From Isoetes taiwanensis (Eukaryota > Streptophyta > Lycopodiopsida > Isoetales > Isoetaceae): 64,000 nucleotides of DNA. A model generated the notes under the pieces. It searched no databases. It was not told the DNA's origin and saw nothing but the letters and a program-made list of their open reading frames with translations. Below are positions 46,627 to 58,072 of this stretch, piece by piece. The position numbers and the translations under genes are program-made. The number at the start of each line of letters is the position of its first letter. The stretch's first letter is position 1. The stretch spans positions 16,257,563-16,321,562 of the forward strand of contig JAJEKV010000021.1 of the NCBI GenBank assembly GCA_021234155.1, read 5' to 3'.

Positions 46627-47992
46627 CTAGGTCCTTGCATCATGATCCACCGGCGTAGGAGGTGGAGGTGGACGGCAGTGTCGAAGTAGGGAAACTCCGG
46701 GGCTGTTGGTGCGGGCCATGACGGAAGCAATCTCCAGAGGATAAGCCATGGCCAAAGGAGCGGCCACAAGGAGCTTCATGCTCATCCATGCCGCTATATC
46801 CTGCCCTAGGGCGGTAAAAGCGAAGTCCCGTCGCATGAGCACATATATGTATATGCGATATGGGAGCTTCTTATGGCCACCATGATGCTTCGGCCTCTGG
46901 GACTAGATCCCGCGCTACAAAGAGGACTTGTCCCTGCTTAAAAGTTGAAAGGAAGAAGCGTGTAAGGCGATTTCCCAAAGCATTGACCTCTGGGGTGACA
47001 GAGGTAGCTACTTTCTTGTCGAAGTCCATTGTGACCTCCTCCTCTTTAAGTTCCTGCTTCTCTTCCTTTAGATGATTCTTGTTGTTATAAAAATCTTCTC
47101 CTTCCTCATCAGACTCCGAAGGGATATCCACCATGTCAATGTTTGGGACGTAGGGTTCCATAGCAATAAAAACTTCCTCAAGTGGCTAGGACGGGGCCTC
47201 TTGCAATATAACGTCTCGCAGCCTCAAGTGTGCATCAATGAGCTCAATGGTCTCCTGATGGAACTGGAGCAACTGCTGTACCTCAGCTGGGAGCTAGGCC
47301 GACGTAAAATCCATGAAGTCATCCATGCAATATTCGGCGAGCTCGTATAACACTTGTGCCTTCCTCTTGGACTTAAGGCTGGCAACCACATGGTAAGTCC
47401 ACATGATATCCTCCAATAGGAGGTATTCCTGCCCTTGATGGTGGATAACCGGGAGGGCATCCAAGCCCGTAAGCCGTGCCCCTTGATCTCGGTGTAGGGG
47501 TATCTGCTCTGCTAACTGCCTCCACTGGACAAAGTCATCCTCTTGGACGTACTCGTCGTCCTCGTCGTTGGAGAGTACTAGTGCTTTGCCCTTCTCTGCT
47601 GGCAAAGTCTCATCTTCCACGTACTGATCCATGAGTATAGCTAGCGCAAAGTTCATTTCAAAGTACTGCTGGCCCTCATGCATCCAGACGGGCGGATTCT
47701 TACCCCATCTGAGCTTCCCCGTGAGAATGTTAGAGACATGAGAGTCGCCTTCTAACATCTCTCTCACAATGGCCCTATCTAAGTAGAGCTGGGGTGGATC
47801 CCCTATGGTGATACAGAGGAGTACCATCTCCTGAGTATAGAACTCAAGGAAAGCTGCATAATCAAGGTGGGCCTGCATGTTAGTGATGAGATCCACCTTT
47901 TAGAGCAAAAAGGACTGGAGGAGGTCGAATGGGACTTGAGGATCCCAGTGTTCTCCATCCTGGTACCATTGGAGGAGGCTAGGGGTCTCCAT
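46627..47992 (-). pseudogene. Unrecognised acidic protein P2 of the LTR element
   Basis: An ATG at 47992 opens a frame (METPSLLQWYQDGEHWDPQV) that continues to 46871 with only three in-frame stops: TAA just before KVDLITNMQ, TAG at 47294-47296, and TAG near 47188. It then shifts frame to about 46627. Readable segments are LYLDRAIVREMLEGDSHVSN, LSNDEDDEYVQEDDFVQW, LYELAEYCMDDFMDF and DIPSESDEEGEDFYNN. No protease, zinc knuckle, reverse transcriptase or integrase motif occurs. The upstream sequence has a TGACG pair (48095-48110). Function unknown; the position corresponds to gag/pol of a retroelement. Confidence 0.45.
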
Positions 47993-48065
47993 TACCGAGG
48001 CGAGTCATGCAGGAGGCGCAAAAAGCAAGAGAAGTAAAGAAGAAAGTGAAACCCTAAACACTATT

Positions 48066-48120
48066 GAGTGTAACTTTATTTTAAACTTTTTATGCTGACG
48101 TCAGCGTCAATCATTAATAA
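48066..48120 (-). promoter_or_regulatory. as-1-like TGACG pair with TATA-like sequence
   Basis: On the minus strand, TTGACGCTGACGTCA is followed within about 10-20 bp by CATAAAAAG / AAAATAAAG and then a pyrimidine-rich leader up to the P2 ATG at 47992. TGACG pairs are bound by plant TGA bZIP factors and occur in retroelement and pararetroviral promoters. No transcription start is demonstrated. Confidence 0.35.
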
Positions 48121-48501
48121 TAATCAAATAAATACTTAGTATTCACAAAAGAAATTAGGCAGTCAAAATTTCTTATATTTCTATACAAAATTTATACAAG
48201 GAAATGCTTGACACGCAAGTTAGTTATGGTCTCCCCGAATTCTCCGGGCGAGAGCCAGATCCTTGGTCATGATGGTAATTCTCTTAGCATGAATAGCATA
48301 GAGATTAGCATCCCCAACAAGGGCTATCAGGTAATCTTCGGCGGCTCTTGGAGGGCGAGCATAGCAAAAGTCTGGAACTGAAGATCAGTCTGATACTCTT
48401 GTGTTATTTCTCAGATAAGGCACTCGAAGGGGAGCTTCCGTAACAGAAGCTCGGTTGTCTTCTGATACTTCTGAATCTCCCTCACCACCATGGTATTGGG
48501 C
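48121..48501. other. Spacer between P1 and P2
   Basis: No gene seen. It separates the P1 stop from the TGACG pair. Confidence 0.4.
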
Positions 48502-49610
48502 CTATAACCTGTGCGGCTTCTTTGGCTGTGCCGGCTTCTTTGGCTGTGTCTTGCCCCCTGACACCGGCCAAGGTCGGGCGGCATCCACTCGGTCCTGCCG
48601 ACGAGCAGAGCTCGTCGCCTTTCCGATGCCCCCAACTGTCTTGAGCTTCTCTTTGTAGGCACTCCCCGACTTATGGACAGTAGATTTCCGCCTCCGTTTC
48701 ACAACAGGGGTCTCAGTCTGGTCGGGAGCCCACTGAGTATTCTGCTCTGGGTTTAGGTGGGGTTGTTGCTGATCCTGATTCTGCTTGGCAAGCTCCTCTG
48801 CTTGCCGCTGCTGCTCGGGCCGCTCTGCCTCTTGCTGCGCAGCATGGGCAGCTGCCATGCACTCTTCCACCTCTGAGAGGCGGCAAGCAGTGACCCTTCT
48901 CAGCAGTTCAACATGGTATTTGTCCGGCCTAGCCTGCATATCGAGTTGAATGGCTATCGGGTACTCCATTGTGAGGTATGACGGGATTTACCCCAAACAA
49001 GACTTTGGGTGGCCTCATCATACTGGTAGGGGGAAAGGTCAAAGGGGTTCCTATCTATAATGGCTCTCCCATCTCCCAGGCATACACTCTCTATCCGGGC
49101 CTTCGGGTCTCCTCTCCATCTCCCGTGTGTCATCCCTTCGGGCAAGCTCTCTAATCCTCTCGGCCTCTACCTGGATGGCCTCATCCTCGGGAACCTCTAC
49201 ACGCGAGGGAGGGTAAAACTTAACTCGCATCAGGACTTCGTCAGGCTGTTCAATCAATGTGTAGGGTTGCCGTAGGAGGTCGAGTTTCAGCAAGAAGCGC
49301 TCAAACAAATGGAAAATAGGGTAAGAGACCCTATGTCTGGCAACAAATCATTGCACGAGCTCGATTAAGAGTAGCTCCACCTTGTCGAGGTTGCTAGCAA
49401 GTTGTTCACAAAGCTCAACAAATATTTGAGGAACGCTGAGGTTACAGTAGCTAACGTAACCTTGGTACGAGCCATGCTTATGGGTGTGGAAGAAGGTTGG
49501 AAAGGTGGCGCTGGTAAGACGGTAGTGGCGGAGGTCAAGCACAAGGTCAAGGGGAAGCAAGATTTTCTCCGGCGGCTATGGCGGGTAGGGGATGTGAAGG
49601 GCTCTAGGCG
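48502..49610 (-). pseudogene. Unrecognised Gln-rich basic protein P1 of the LTR element
   Basis: Three overlapping minus-strand frames form one protein. The N-terminal part is FERFLLKLDLLRQPYTLIEQ and RVEVPEDEAIQVEAERIREL; the middle is NPFDLSPYQYDEATQSLVWG; and the C-terminal part starts at MEYPIAIQLDMQARPDKYHV. The C-terminus has an Ala/Glu/Gln coiled coil, then [14 protein letters not shown] and a Pro/Lys tail ([14 protein letters not shown]), which would suit nucleic-acid binding. At least two frameshifts and one stop. No gag zinc knuckle is present. It lies about 0.5 kb downstream (in the element's direction) of the primer-binding site, where gag normally starts. Confidence 0.45.
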
Positions 49611-50130
49611 GAAAAGATAGGAACCAAAAAGTAACCGTCACTTTATTTTCAAATTCAAAATTTTTTCAAAACGCGTTTTTTTTTAATCTTTTATACTTCA
49701 GAAATATGCTTTTTTATACAAGTGCGCCACTGGCGTAATACGTGTTTCTTTTTTAATTATGAGACGCCAAAATGCTTGCGCCGCACTCTGTGCCCTTGGC
49801 CACTTTTGATGCCATTTTGATGCCGGATGCTGATGTCCCTAGGGTTATTGGACCATGCCCGACACGTCGGTGTAAAAATCGCATCCATCCGAGTTGCTTA
49901 GAGAAAGTTATTGCCCTTGAAAACAAGATATCTCTTTCCTCCACAATTAACATACTTACCCTACTAGTTTACACTCTCCTACTTAAACTACTTTAGTCCT
50001 CTCATAACTAGGCCAACACACATACTAACTATGGAATTGGGATAGTTTAACCTAAGACAAAGTCTCCTACAACCAACCAACCTAACGAGTTAGACTATGG
50101 CCAGTGCAATGATTTGGTCTACCAAATCAT

Positions 50131-50142
50131 GCTCTGATACCA
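50131..50142 (-). other. tRNA-iMet primer-binding site
   Basis: GCTCTGATACCA on the plus strand, the inverse of the canonical plant retrotransposon primer-binding site TGGTATCAGAGC, located 3 bases from the LTR end. Confidence 0.85.
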
Positions 50143-50145
50143 CTG

Positions 50146-51631
50146 TGACACTCCCAGAATATATACGATGCTCCCATCGTATGAATACGGGAATTCCCCT
50201 CCCGTGGTAACTACATCACCATGGAAGGGCCCGCCATCTATCTTGGCGAGGAACACGGAGGTGTCATTCGTTCCACGTCCTCTATGGGAATCCTATATAG
50301 CGGAAGCGTACATAGATGTTAGCGCACAACAATCATGCTCAAATGATATACCACCACGAAGGGTGGTCCATCCATCAACATCATCTACATGGTAATACAA
50401 GTACAAGATAACATAAGTAATACACCATAAACAAGGGCTCTACCCTGGGCTCAGACTCCAAGGGGGTGAACTGACAGCCAGGGCCTCAAGATAGCAGACC
50501 GAGGTATAACATGGCATTGGCTGGCATAGATTAATGGCTAGGGTAGTCCACTTCATTCGCCCCTCCTATGTATACTTTGCAGATAGGCTGAAACATGCTA
50601 TGGCAATTGTAGCCCTCCGGAGACGCAATCCCATGGAATCACCCTATGAGACTACTCCGGGTTACATCTCCCTGGTCCGATGAGTCAAGTCAGAGAGGCG
50701 TCCCCTCCCCAGGCATGAAGGATCCTTGGGTGCGCTAGAGAACATGTGCCACCCACTCAGTGACCCCTACATCCGTACCTGACTTACTCCCCTAAATCTA
50801 AAGGACATCTCTCCGCGCCCATTCGAGTCCAGGACGTCCATATAGGCACGACTTCTGTAACCCAGAGAATGTCAGACCCATACCCGGCCCACACTCAGTG
50901 ACCGGCTATAAGCTTAGCACACTATAGGAGTCTTGTAGCCAAGCTAGGCAAGACCCCCATCCCGATTCACCATCATGCCTATTATCTGGTGATGAACCAC
51001 ATCATAGCATCCACAGCCAGGTGGGCTCTTGTGCACAGGCTGCAATTACTGGGTTTTAAGGGTTCTAGCTCTACTTCTAGGAAGCTTTCAGGTCTCTACC
51101 CTCCCTTAACCCTGGACACACAAGAGAAATAGAAAGAGAGAACATAATCATAATCAAAGTATCCATCATCATCATAGTAACATATAAAAGAGAAATTAAC
51201 CATTCCCTCTAATCAGAGAAGTGTTAACTGAAGCACTGACTATCTAGGGACTGACCTATCTCTTGGCTGGAGCCATTGTCATGAAAGGCTTCGATTCTTC
51301 AAGTCTGGTCTTAGCAGCTGGTAGCTCCTCCTTTCTCCACCTCTCCCCAAATCGATTTGGGGCAGAATTGGAGGACGGGCCCCAATTTGCCCTCCAAACT
51401 TGGCAAGTTCTCCCTGGCCAATCGATTTAGGCCAGGTGGCACTGCCCTATTGGTTGACTTTAACTAATTAATAACCTAATTAGCCTAATTAGGTTAATTA
51501 TTCACTAATATTTTAGCACAGCTAATAAAAACCCTTTTAGGTTAGTCCAAGTTATCCCCTATTGACCCATAAGGGTCTAATGATATCCTGGTGACGTGTC
51601 TACGTATACCGTATAAATACCTGGAATGTCA
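50146..51631 (-). repeat. 1.5-kb LTR (copy 1, 5' LTR)
   Basis: Bounded by TGACA ... TGTCA and next to the primer-binding site. Shares long stretches with 59329-60875, for example CACGGAGGTGTCATTCGT, TGGGAATCCTATA and ATCACCCTATGAGACTAC. On the minus strand a TATTTATA-like box lies about 10 bp inside the 51.6 kb end. Confidence 0.85.
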
Positions 51632-52134
51632 ATATAGGAAATTGCATTGCTAAGAAACAAATGTGGTAATGTGAGATACATTAATTTCTCAGTTGGATGG
51701 TAAGAGGATGTATGCCAAAGCGGCCTAAAGAAGCTTATGGCGGCTTCTGGAGTATGGCAATGGCATGGAGTTGTTGGCGAAATAAAATGCTAAGCTATGT
51801 AAGTAATTTATTAGTGAGAAAAACAAGCTAACATACTGAATCACATATGAGTATTCTGTAAAATATTCACTCCTTATAGAGGGAGTAACTTTGGGGAAGC
51901 ATGCCGATGGAAGTATGTTGTAGTTGCTAGGTGATCCTTATACCTTATATGGATGCAAATTGTAGGGATACTATGATTGTTTGGGAATAGGATATTATGA
52001 CATCCTAGAACAAGCTTTTCCTATCGGGACGAAAATGCTAGACCTTCTATGTGTTCTTGTATAATATATCTAGACATGCTAAATGCTTGGATACCATGGT
52101 TATGTGTCACGGTTGCATTATGTTAGCATGTACA
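51632..52134. other. Spacer between two LTR elements
   Basis: AT-rich, no gene. Confidence 0.5.
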
Positions 52135-53082
52135 TGTTGAGGTAAAGTTCATCTCATGATAGTTCATATGATTGTCTATATGACAGATATGTTCAAACCA
52201 AAATCATGATCCTAAGTTTGACCATAGGGAATTGAAACATGACAGTGAAGTTGAAATGCCAAGGTTAAGTCAGATATGTGGAATAAGCACAAACAACCCT
52301 ATGCTATGTGATCTAAGGGGATCTGAGCTCAAGTTATATATTAAGGTCAATGGTTGAATGCATAGGAAAATGTATATGCAGTTTAAAGCTAAACCATTGA
52401 CAGGGGGCAGTTATATATTAAGGTCGATGATTGCATGCATAGGAAAAGATATCTGGATTTTAAAGCTAAACCATTGACATATATTCGTTAAAGGTAAACC
52501 ATTGACGGATATTCATTTTAAGAAGGTTGACCTAATGTTTAATCTCGGTCCAATAGATACAAGACAGTCCATGCTCGATCAAAATCGGTCGAATGACAGT
52601 GATACAGGCCGGTTATGGAAGCTCGGTGGTTGCCACAACCGCCGGGCCCAACAATGTAAATACAAAGAGAATAGACAGAATAGAGACAGTGGAAATAATA
52701 TTGATTTGGAGTTCAGTCGTGGTAAGTGAAAATGGCTTTGATATGATTGATTGACATGATCTATTAAGTTGTAATGAGATCAAAGAATATTGCTCTAGCA
52801 TAAAATTGCTTATGTGAATAATGGAGAATTGAGTTAGCAATAGCGAAGAATTTGAGTTAGTCTAGTCATTAAGTTAAATCTTTCTCATGACTTGAAGTGT
52901 ATGAATTCTTTAAATGACTATGGTATTGATTGAGATCAAATGAGTAAAGTATATCAGGGTACTTAATTCTAAACTGTATATTGGTAACATTGAATATTGC
53001 TGTCAAGATACTAACAGTACATGTTAAATATTTGACATCATAATGTGGTAGAACATGAATGTGATCTGTCTATGGTATTGCA
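52135..53082 (+). repeat. Copia 5' LTR
   Basis: Differs from the 3' LTR by scattered substitutions and by an extra GGTCAATGGTTGAATGCATAGG-type internal duplication near 52345-52400. It contains a 75-codon open frame that is also present in the 3' LTR and ends at a GTAAGT donor (about 52721). Confidence 0.9.
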
Positions 53083-56000
53083 GACTTCCTTCAGAAATTT
53101 GACAATGTAATTGCAGACGTAGAGGGAGCTGGAGTAATGTACACTCAGCAGCAACAAGTGTTGGCCATGTCTCGAGCAGTGTCCAGTCTAGGTAACATAT
53201 ATCTATGTTCATGAGAACCATTGCAAAAACTAGGCTTGAAGCAGAAAGAATGCTTAAAACAGAAATTGAGCAAGGCAAGGTGCTAGGTGAGGAGGAAGCC
53301 TCACAAATTTTGTATGTAAAAGGGAAAAATGACAGCAAGCTAGGGCCATGCTATAACTGTAACAAGTATGGCCATCTCAAGGTGAATTGTCCAACATTGT
53401 CTAAAGAAATTCACTGTTATAACTGTGGAGGCAGGGGGCATATTGCCTCAACCTGCTCTACACCAAATAATAATGATTTCAGAGGTAAACCAAAAGGTGG
53501 CAGAGGGTCTGGATCAAGGGGAAGAGGTCGAGGCAGGGGAAGAGGTCGAGGCAGGGGAAGATCTATTAATCATGAAGCCAACATAGCCGAGGAGGTTAAG
53601 TTAGAAGATGAACCAAATGAAGAAGAAGATGTAATCACCTCTGATATATTCATGGTTTCTGATAGCAAAACTAACAATGATGACTTCATAATTATAGATA
53701 GTGGAACTGAGAAATCCATAGCTTGCACATCCAAAATTCTTAAAGAATGCAGTGGAAACATGGGAGGTCACATTCAAGTTGGCAATGGGCAACTGCAGAA
53801 AATACAGCAAGTAGGAGTATTAGAACTGTATGATTTGGAAGGAAATGCTATATACTTGAAAATTGTTCTATGTATGCCTAGTCTAGTCAGAAATCTCATT
53901 TCGGTCTGTCAACTAGTTGACATGGGGTTCAAAGTAGTATTTAAGCAGATGGAATGTGAAATCTATGAAGGGAATGTATTAAAATTTCTTGGCAAAAGAG
54001 TGGGAAACCTATATGGTATGAATGCCAAATGTATGGGAAGTATAAACTTAACCACATTACCAGATGCATCAACATGGCACCTTAGGCTCGGACACTCAAA
54101 TTACAATAACATTGAAATGATGATAAAACAGGGGCTAATTAAATCCTCAAATAATAAAGAACACTATCAGATATGTCAAGGCTGCATGATGGGCAAACAG
54201 AGTAGACTCCCATTTAGTAAATCCAAAAGAAGAGCAGATGGAATACTAGGTCTTATTCATACAGATCTATGTGGACCATTAAATGTGACAGGTATCACTG
54301 GAAAGAAGTATTTCATAACGTTTATTGATGACTATAGCAGGAGAACACAAGTCTACTGTCTGAGGAGTAAAGATCTAGCCTTTGAGGCTCTCAAGAATTA
54401 TGTAGCAGAGGTGGAATGTTCAACTGGGAGAAAAGTTAAATGTGTACGAACTGACCGAGGAGGTGAGTATATGTCTTCAAAATTTAAAAGATTTTGCATT
54501 GAAAAGGGAATTAAAAGGCAATTTACATGTAGTTACACACCTCGGCAAAACGGAGTAGCTGAGAGGAAAAATAAAACTATCATGAATGCTACTAGAGCAA
54601 TGATTAAATATGATGGTCTGCCAAACTTCCTGTGGGAAGAAACAATGAAGACTGCAGTAGAAATCCAGAATTGTCTCCCTTCTGCTAGCACAAACTGGAA
54701 GTGCCCTGAAACTCCGTGGTCTGGAAAGATACCTGATTATGATAGATTCAAAATATAGGGATGTCTTTCATATAAGCACGTGCCAAAAGAAACAAGATCC
54801 AAATTGGATGACAGGTCAACTGTAACATATCTAGTTGGATATGGTAATTGTTCAAAAGGCTATAGGTTGTACAATCCAAAAAATAGACAAGTTACTATAA
54901 GTAGAGATGTGGTATTTGTTGAGGATGTGCTATATAAACCACAACAAATCTTTGAGATTCATAAGAATCATGCTGATGCTAAGACAGATGACAGTTCAGA
55001 AATAAATAATGCAAAAGGAGATTCAATCTCATTAAATAATAGCATGATAGAGGATCTGTCAGAGAATGACAGTACATTGGGAAACTCTATGGAGGATTGG
55101 AATAGTGAAGATCATGCAAATAATGCCTTGAAGTCATACATAGCAGAGTCATACAGAAATTACCATAGTGAGGACACTGAAAACACTAACAGTGATAGAA
55201 CAGAAAAAGATTCAAGCAATGTCATGCCCAGAAAGACTGAAGTACAAAAGCTTAAGGAAGGAATGGAAAATTATGATGAATATTGTGGCAGATTAGCAAA
55301 TGGAAGGAGCAGCAGAATTCAAAAACAGGTCGACAACCTAGATGAGACATTAATAGTACTTGAGACTGGAATACCAGAGAGTTTTAATGATGCAATACAA
55401 AGTTTTGAGGCAGACAATTGGAAAAGGGCAATGGATGAGGAAATGAAATCCTTTTCAAGAACATCTACATATGAAGTTGTAGATTTGCCAAAAGATAAAC
55501 ATGTAATTGGGAGCAAATGGCTATATAAGTTAAAAATAGATGCTGAAGGCCATACTGAATACAAAGCCAGACTGGTGGCACAGGGATTTTCCCAGAAAGA
55601 AGGTGAGGATTATGGAGAAACATATTCTCCAGTAGTAAAAATAGCAAGTCTTAGGATGATAATTGCATTGGCAAATGCTATGGACCTCGAGTTACATCAT
55701 ATGGATGTGAACACTGCTTTTTTAAATGCTGATTTGGAAGAAGATGTCTATATGGCTCGAGCACCTGGTTATGAGGTTGGAAAAGCAAAAGTTTGTAAGC
55801 TTAACAAAGCAGTATATAGCCTTAAACAATCACCTAGGCAGTGGTATAAATGCATTGATAGATACTTGAAGGAGAAAGGGTTCAGAAAATTGAACAATGA
55901 TGGAAATGTTTATGTATATGAAGGAAAGGATGGACACTGCATAATTGGAATATATGTAGATGACTGTATAATGGCTAGTTCAAATCTGAAAACTTTAAAA

Positions 56001-56942
56001 CATTGCAAGGAGATGCTACAGAACCAATATCAAATGTCAGACTTAGGGGAGTTGAGAAAATTCCTTGGCATTGAAGTAACTCGGGATAGGAAAAATCAGA
56101 AAATAACACTTTGACAAGGAGGATACATTCAAGCAGTTTTGAATAAGTTCAATATGGAGGAATGCAATGAGGTCAGCATTCCAATACTCCCAGGATGTAA
56201 ATTATCAAAGGTGATGTGCCCAAAAACAAGAGAAGAAGAGGATGAGATGAGTAAAATACCATACAGGCAACTAACAGGGAGTCTTTTGTTCATTGCAAAT
56301 AATACCAGACCTGATATCTCGTTTGTTGTCAATGTGTTAACTAGATACAACAACAACCCAGGAAAGGGTCATTGGATAGCTGCCAAAAGAGTCCTTAGAT
56401 ATCTAAAAGATACATTAAATGTTGGGATCCAATATGAAACTAACAATTTGAATCTAGAAGCCTACTGTGATGCAGATTGGTGTGGGGATCCTGACGAGAG
56501 AAGATCAACTTCAGGGTATTTGTTAAAATTAGGAGGAGGCCCTATTAGCTGGAGAAGCAAAAGGCAATCAGCAGTAGCACTATCAACAGCAGAAGCTGAG
56601 TATGCGGCATCAACCTTGGCAGCAAAAGAAATTATATGGACAAGGAGATTCTTAGAAGAAATTGGCCTGATACAAACAGAAGGTACAGTTTTAAATAGTG
56701 ACAGTCAAAGTTGTATAGCAATGACTAAAAATCCGATTTTACATAAAAGAACAAAGCATATAGAGATGGAGTTGCATTTTATAAGAGATATGGTGAATAA
56801 GAAGTTAATACAGATGAAGCATGTGAAATCAGAGGATCAGCTAGCAGATTTACTCATAAAAGCAGTTGTTGTAATAAATTTAAAATTCTGGCAGAAAGAA
56901 TGGGATGTAAACCTGTTGCAATATCATGAGCTGAAAGGGGAA
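53083..56942 (+). pseudogene. Copia gag-pol polyprotein, inactivated
   Basis: Gag starts mid-domain (FLQKFDNVIADVEGAGV), with a frameshift near 53195. Then follow two CCHC knuckles (CYNCNKYGHLKVNC and CYNCGGRGHIASTC), a GRGRGR tail and protease IIDSGTEKSI. Integrase has HLRLGH...CQGC, HTDLCGP, RTDRGGEY and NGVAERKN. A TAG lies at 54756-54758. Reverse transcriptase follows (KARLVAQGFSQ, DVNTAFLN, IYVDD), then a TGA at 56112-56114, and RNase H with YCDADWCGD, ALSTAEAEY and a LHKRTKHIEM-type end. Both stops are single-base events in an otherwise continuous frame, so inactivation is fairly recent. Confidence 0.9.
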
Positions 56943-57827
56943 TGTTGAGGTAAAGTTCATCTCATGATAGTTCATATGATTTTCTATATGACAGAAGATG
57001 TTCAAAGCAAAATCATGATTCTAAGTTTGACCATAGGGGATTGAAACATGACAGTGAAGTTGAAATGCCAAGGTTAAGTCATATATGTGGAATAAGCACA
57101 AACAACCCTATGCTATGTGATATAAGGGGATTTGAACTTAAGTTAATGATTGCATGCATAGGAAAAGATATCTGGATTTTAAAGCTAAATCATTGACAGA
57201 TATTCATTAAAGGTAAACTATTGACAGATGTTCGTTAAAGGTAAACCATTGACGGATATTCATTTTAAGAAGGTTGACCTAATGTTTAATCTCGGTCCAA
57301 TAGATACAAGACAGTCCATGCTCGATCAAAATCGGTCGAATGACAGTGATACAGGCAGGTTATGGAAGCTCGGTGGTTGCCACAACCGCCGGGCCCAACA
57401 ATGTAAATACAAAGAGAATAGACAGAATAGAGACAGTGGAAATAATATTGATTTGGAGTTCAGTCGTGGTAAGTGAAAATGGCTTTGATATAATTGATTG
57501 ACATGATCTATTAAGTTGTAATGAGATCAAAGAATATTGCTAGCATAAAATTGCTTATGTGAATAATGGAGAATTGAGTTAGCAATAGTGAAGAATTTGA
57601 GTTAGTCTATTCATTAAGTTAAATCTTTCTCATGACTTGAAGTGTATGAAATCTTTAAATGACTATGGTATTGATTGAGATCAAAAGAGTAAAGTATATC
57701 AGGGTACTTAATTCTAAACTGTATATTGGTAACATTGAATATTGTTGTCAAGATACTAATAGTACATGTTAAATATTTGACATCATAATGTGGTAGAACA
57801 TGAATGTGATCTGTCTATGATATTGCA
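56943..57827 (+). repeat. Copia 3' LTR
   Basis: 885 bp, begins directly after the polypurine tract and ends ATTGCA. It shares the internal open frame and GTAAGT donor with the 5' LTR and is shorter mainly through a deletion in the 5' third. Confidence 0.9.
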
Positions 57828-57934
57828 AATGTTGACATTGTTCTATGTTGTTCCTAGTAAATGCATAGGAAATGCATGTGAATTATGACTCTTGATTCTT
57901 GGATCATGTGATGATAAACATGGTTTAAACTCTG

Positions 57935-58072
57935 GCATGTGGGGCATGTGCTAAGTTTTTGGCTAATACATGAGTGCATATTCTCCAGGGTCAGAGTCCA
58001 TTTGCATGTGGGGCATGTGCTAAGTTTTTGGCTAATACATGAGTGCATATTCTCCAGGGTCAGAGTCCATTT
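57935..58072 (+). repeat. 69-bp tandem duplication
   Basis: GCATGTGGGGCATGTGCTAA... occurs twice with no visible difference (57935-58003 and 58004-58072). Confidence 0.9.

Larger units (their letters stand above)
46093..51631 (-). mobile_element. LTR retroelement with unknown cargo (5' half)
   Basis: Read on the minus strand: a 5' LTR (51631-50146), a primer-binding site TGGTATCAGAGC (50142-50131) 3 bases after the LTR, a leader of about 0.5 kb, then P1, P2 and P3. The 3' LTR and polypurine tract are not seen; the 3' side is cut by the LINE-A copy near 46.0 kb. The LTR is of Ty3/Gypsy style, but none of the expected gag/pol domains is readable in the 4 kb present. Confidence 0.6.
52135..57827 (+). 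mobile_element. Ty1/Copia retrotransposon, nearly complete
   Basis: LTRs at 52135-53082 and 56943-57827 start TGTTGAGG and end ATTGCA. A polypurine tract GAAAGGGGAA sits before the 3' LTR. The internal region keeps gag C-terminus, protease, integrase, reverse transcriptase and RNase H in the Copia order, interrupted by one frameshift and two stops. No primer-binding site follows the 5' LTR and the N-terminal half of gag is missing. The bases flanking the two LTRs do not form a matching target duplication. Confidence 0.9.
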
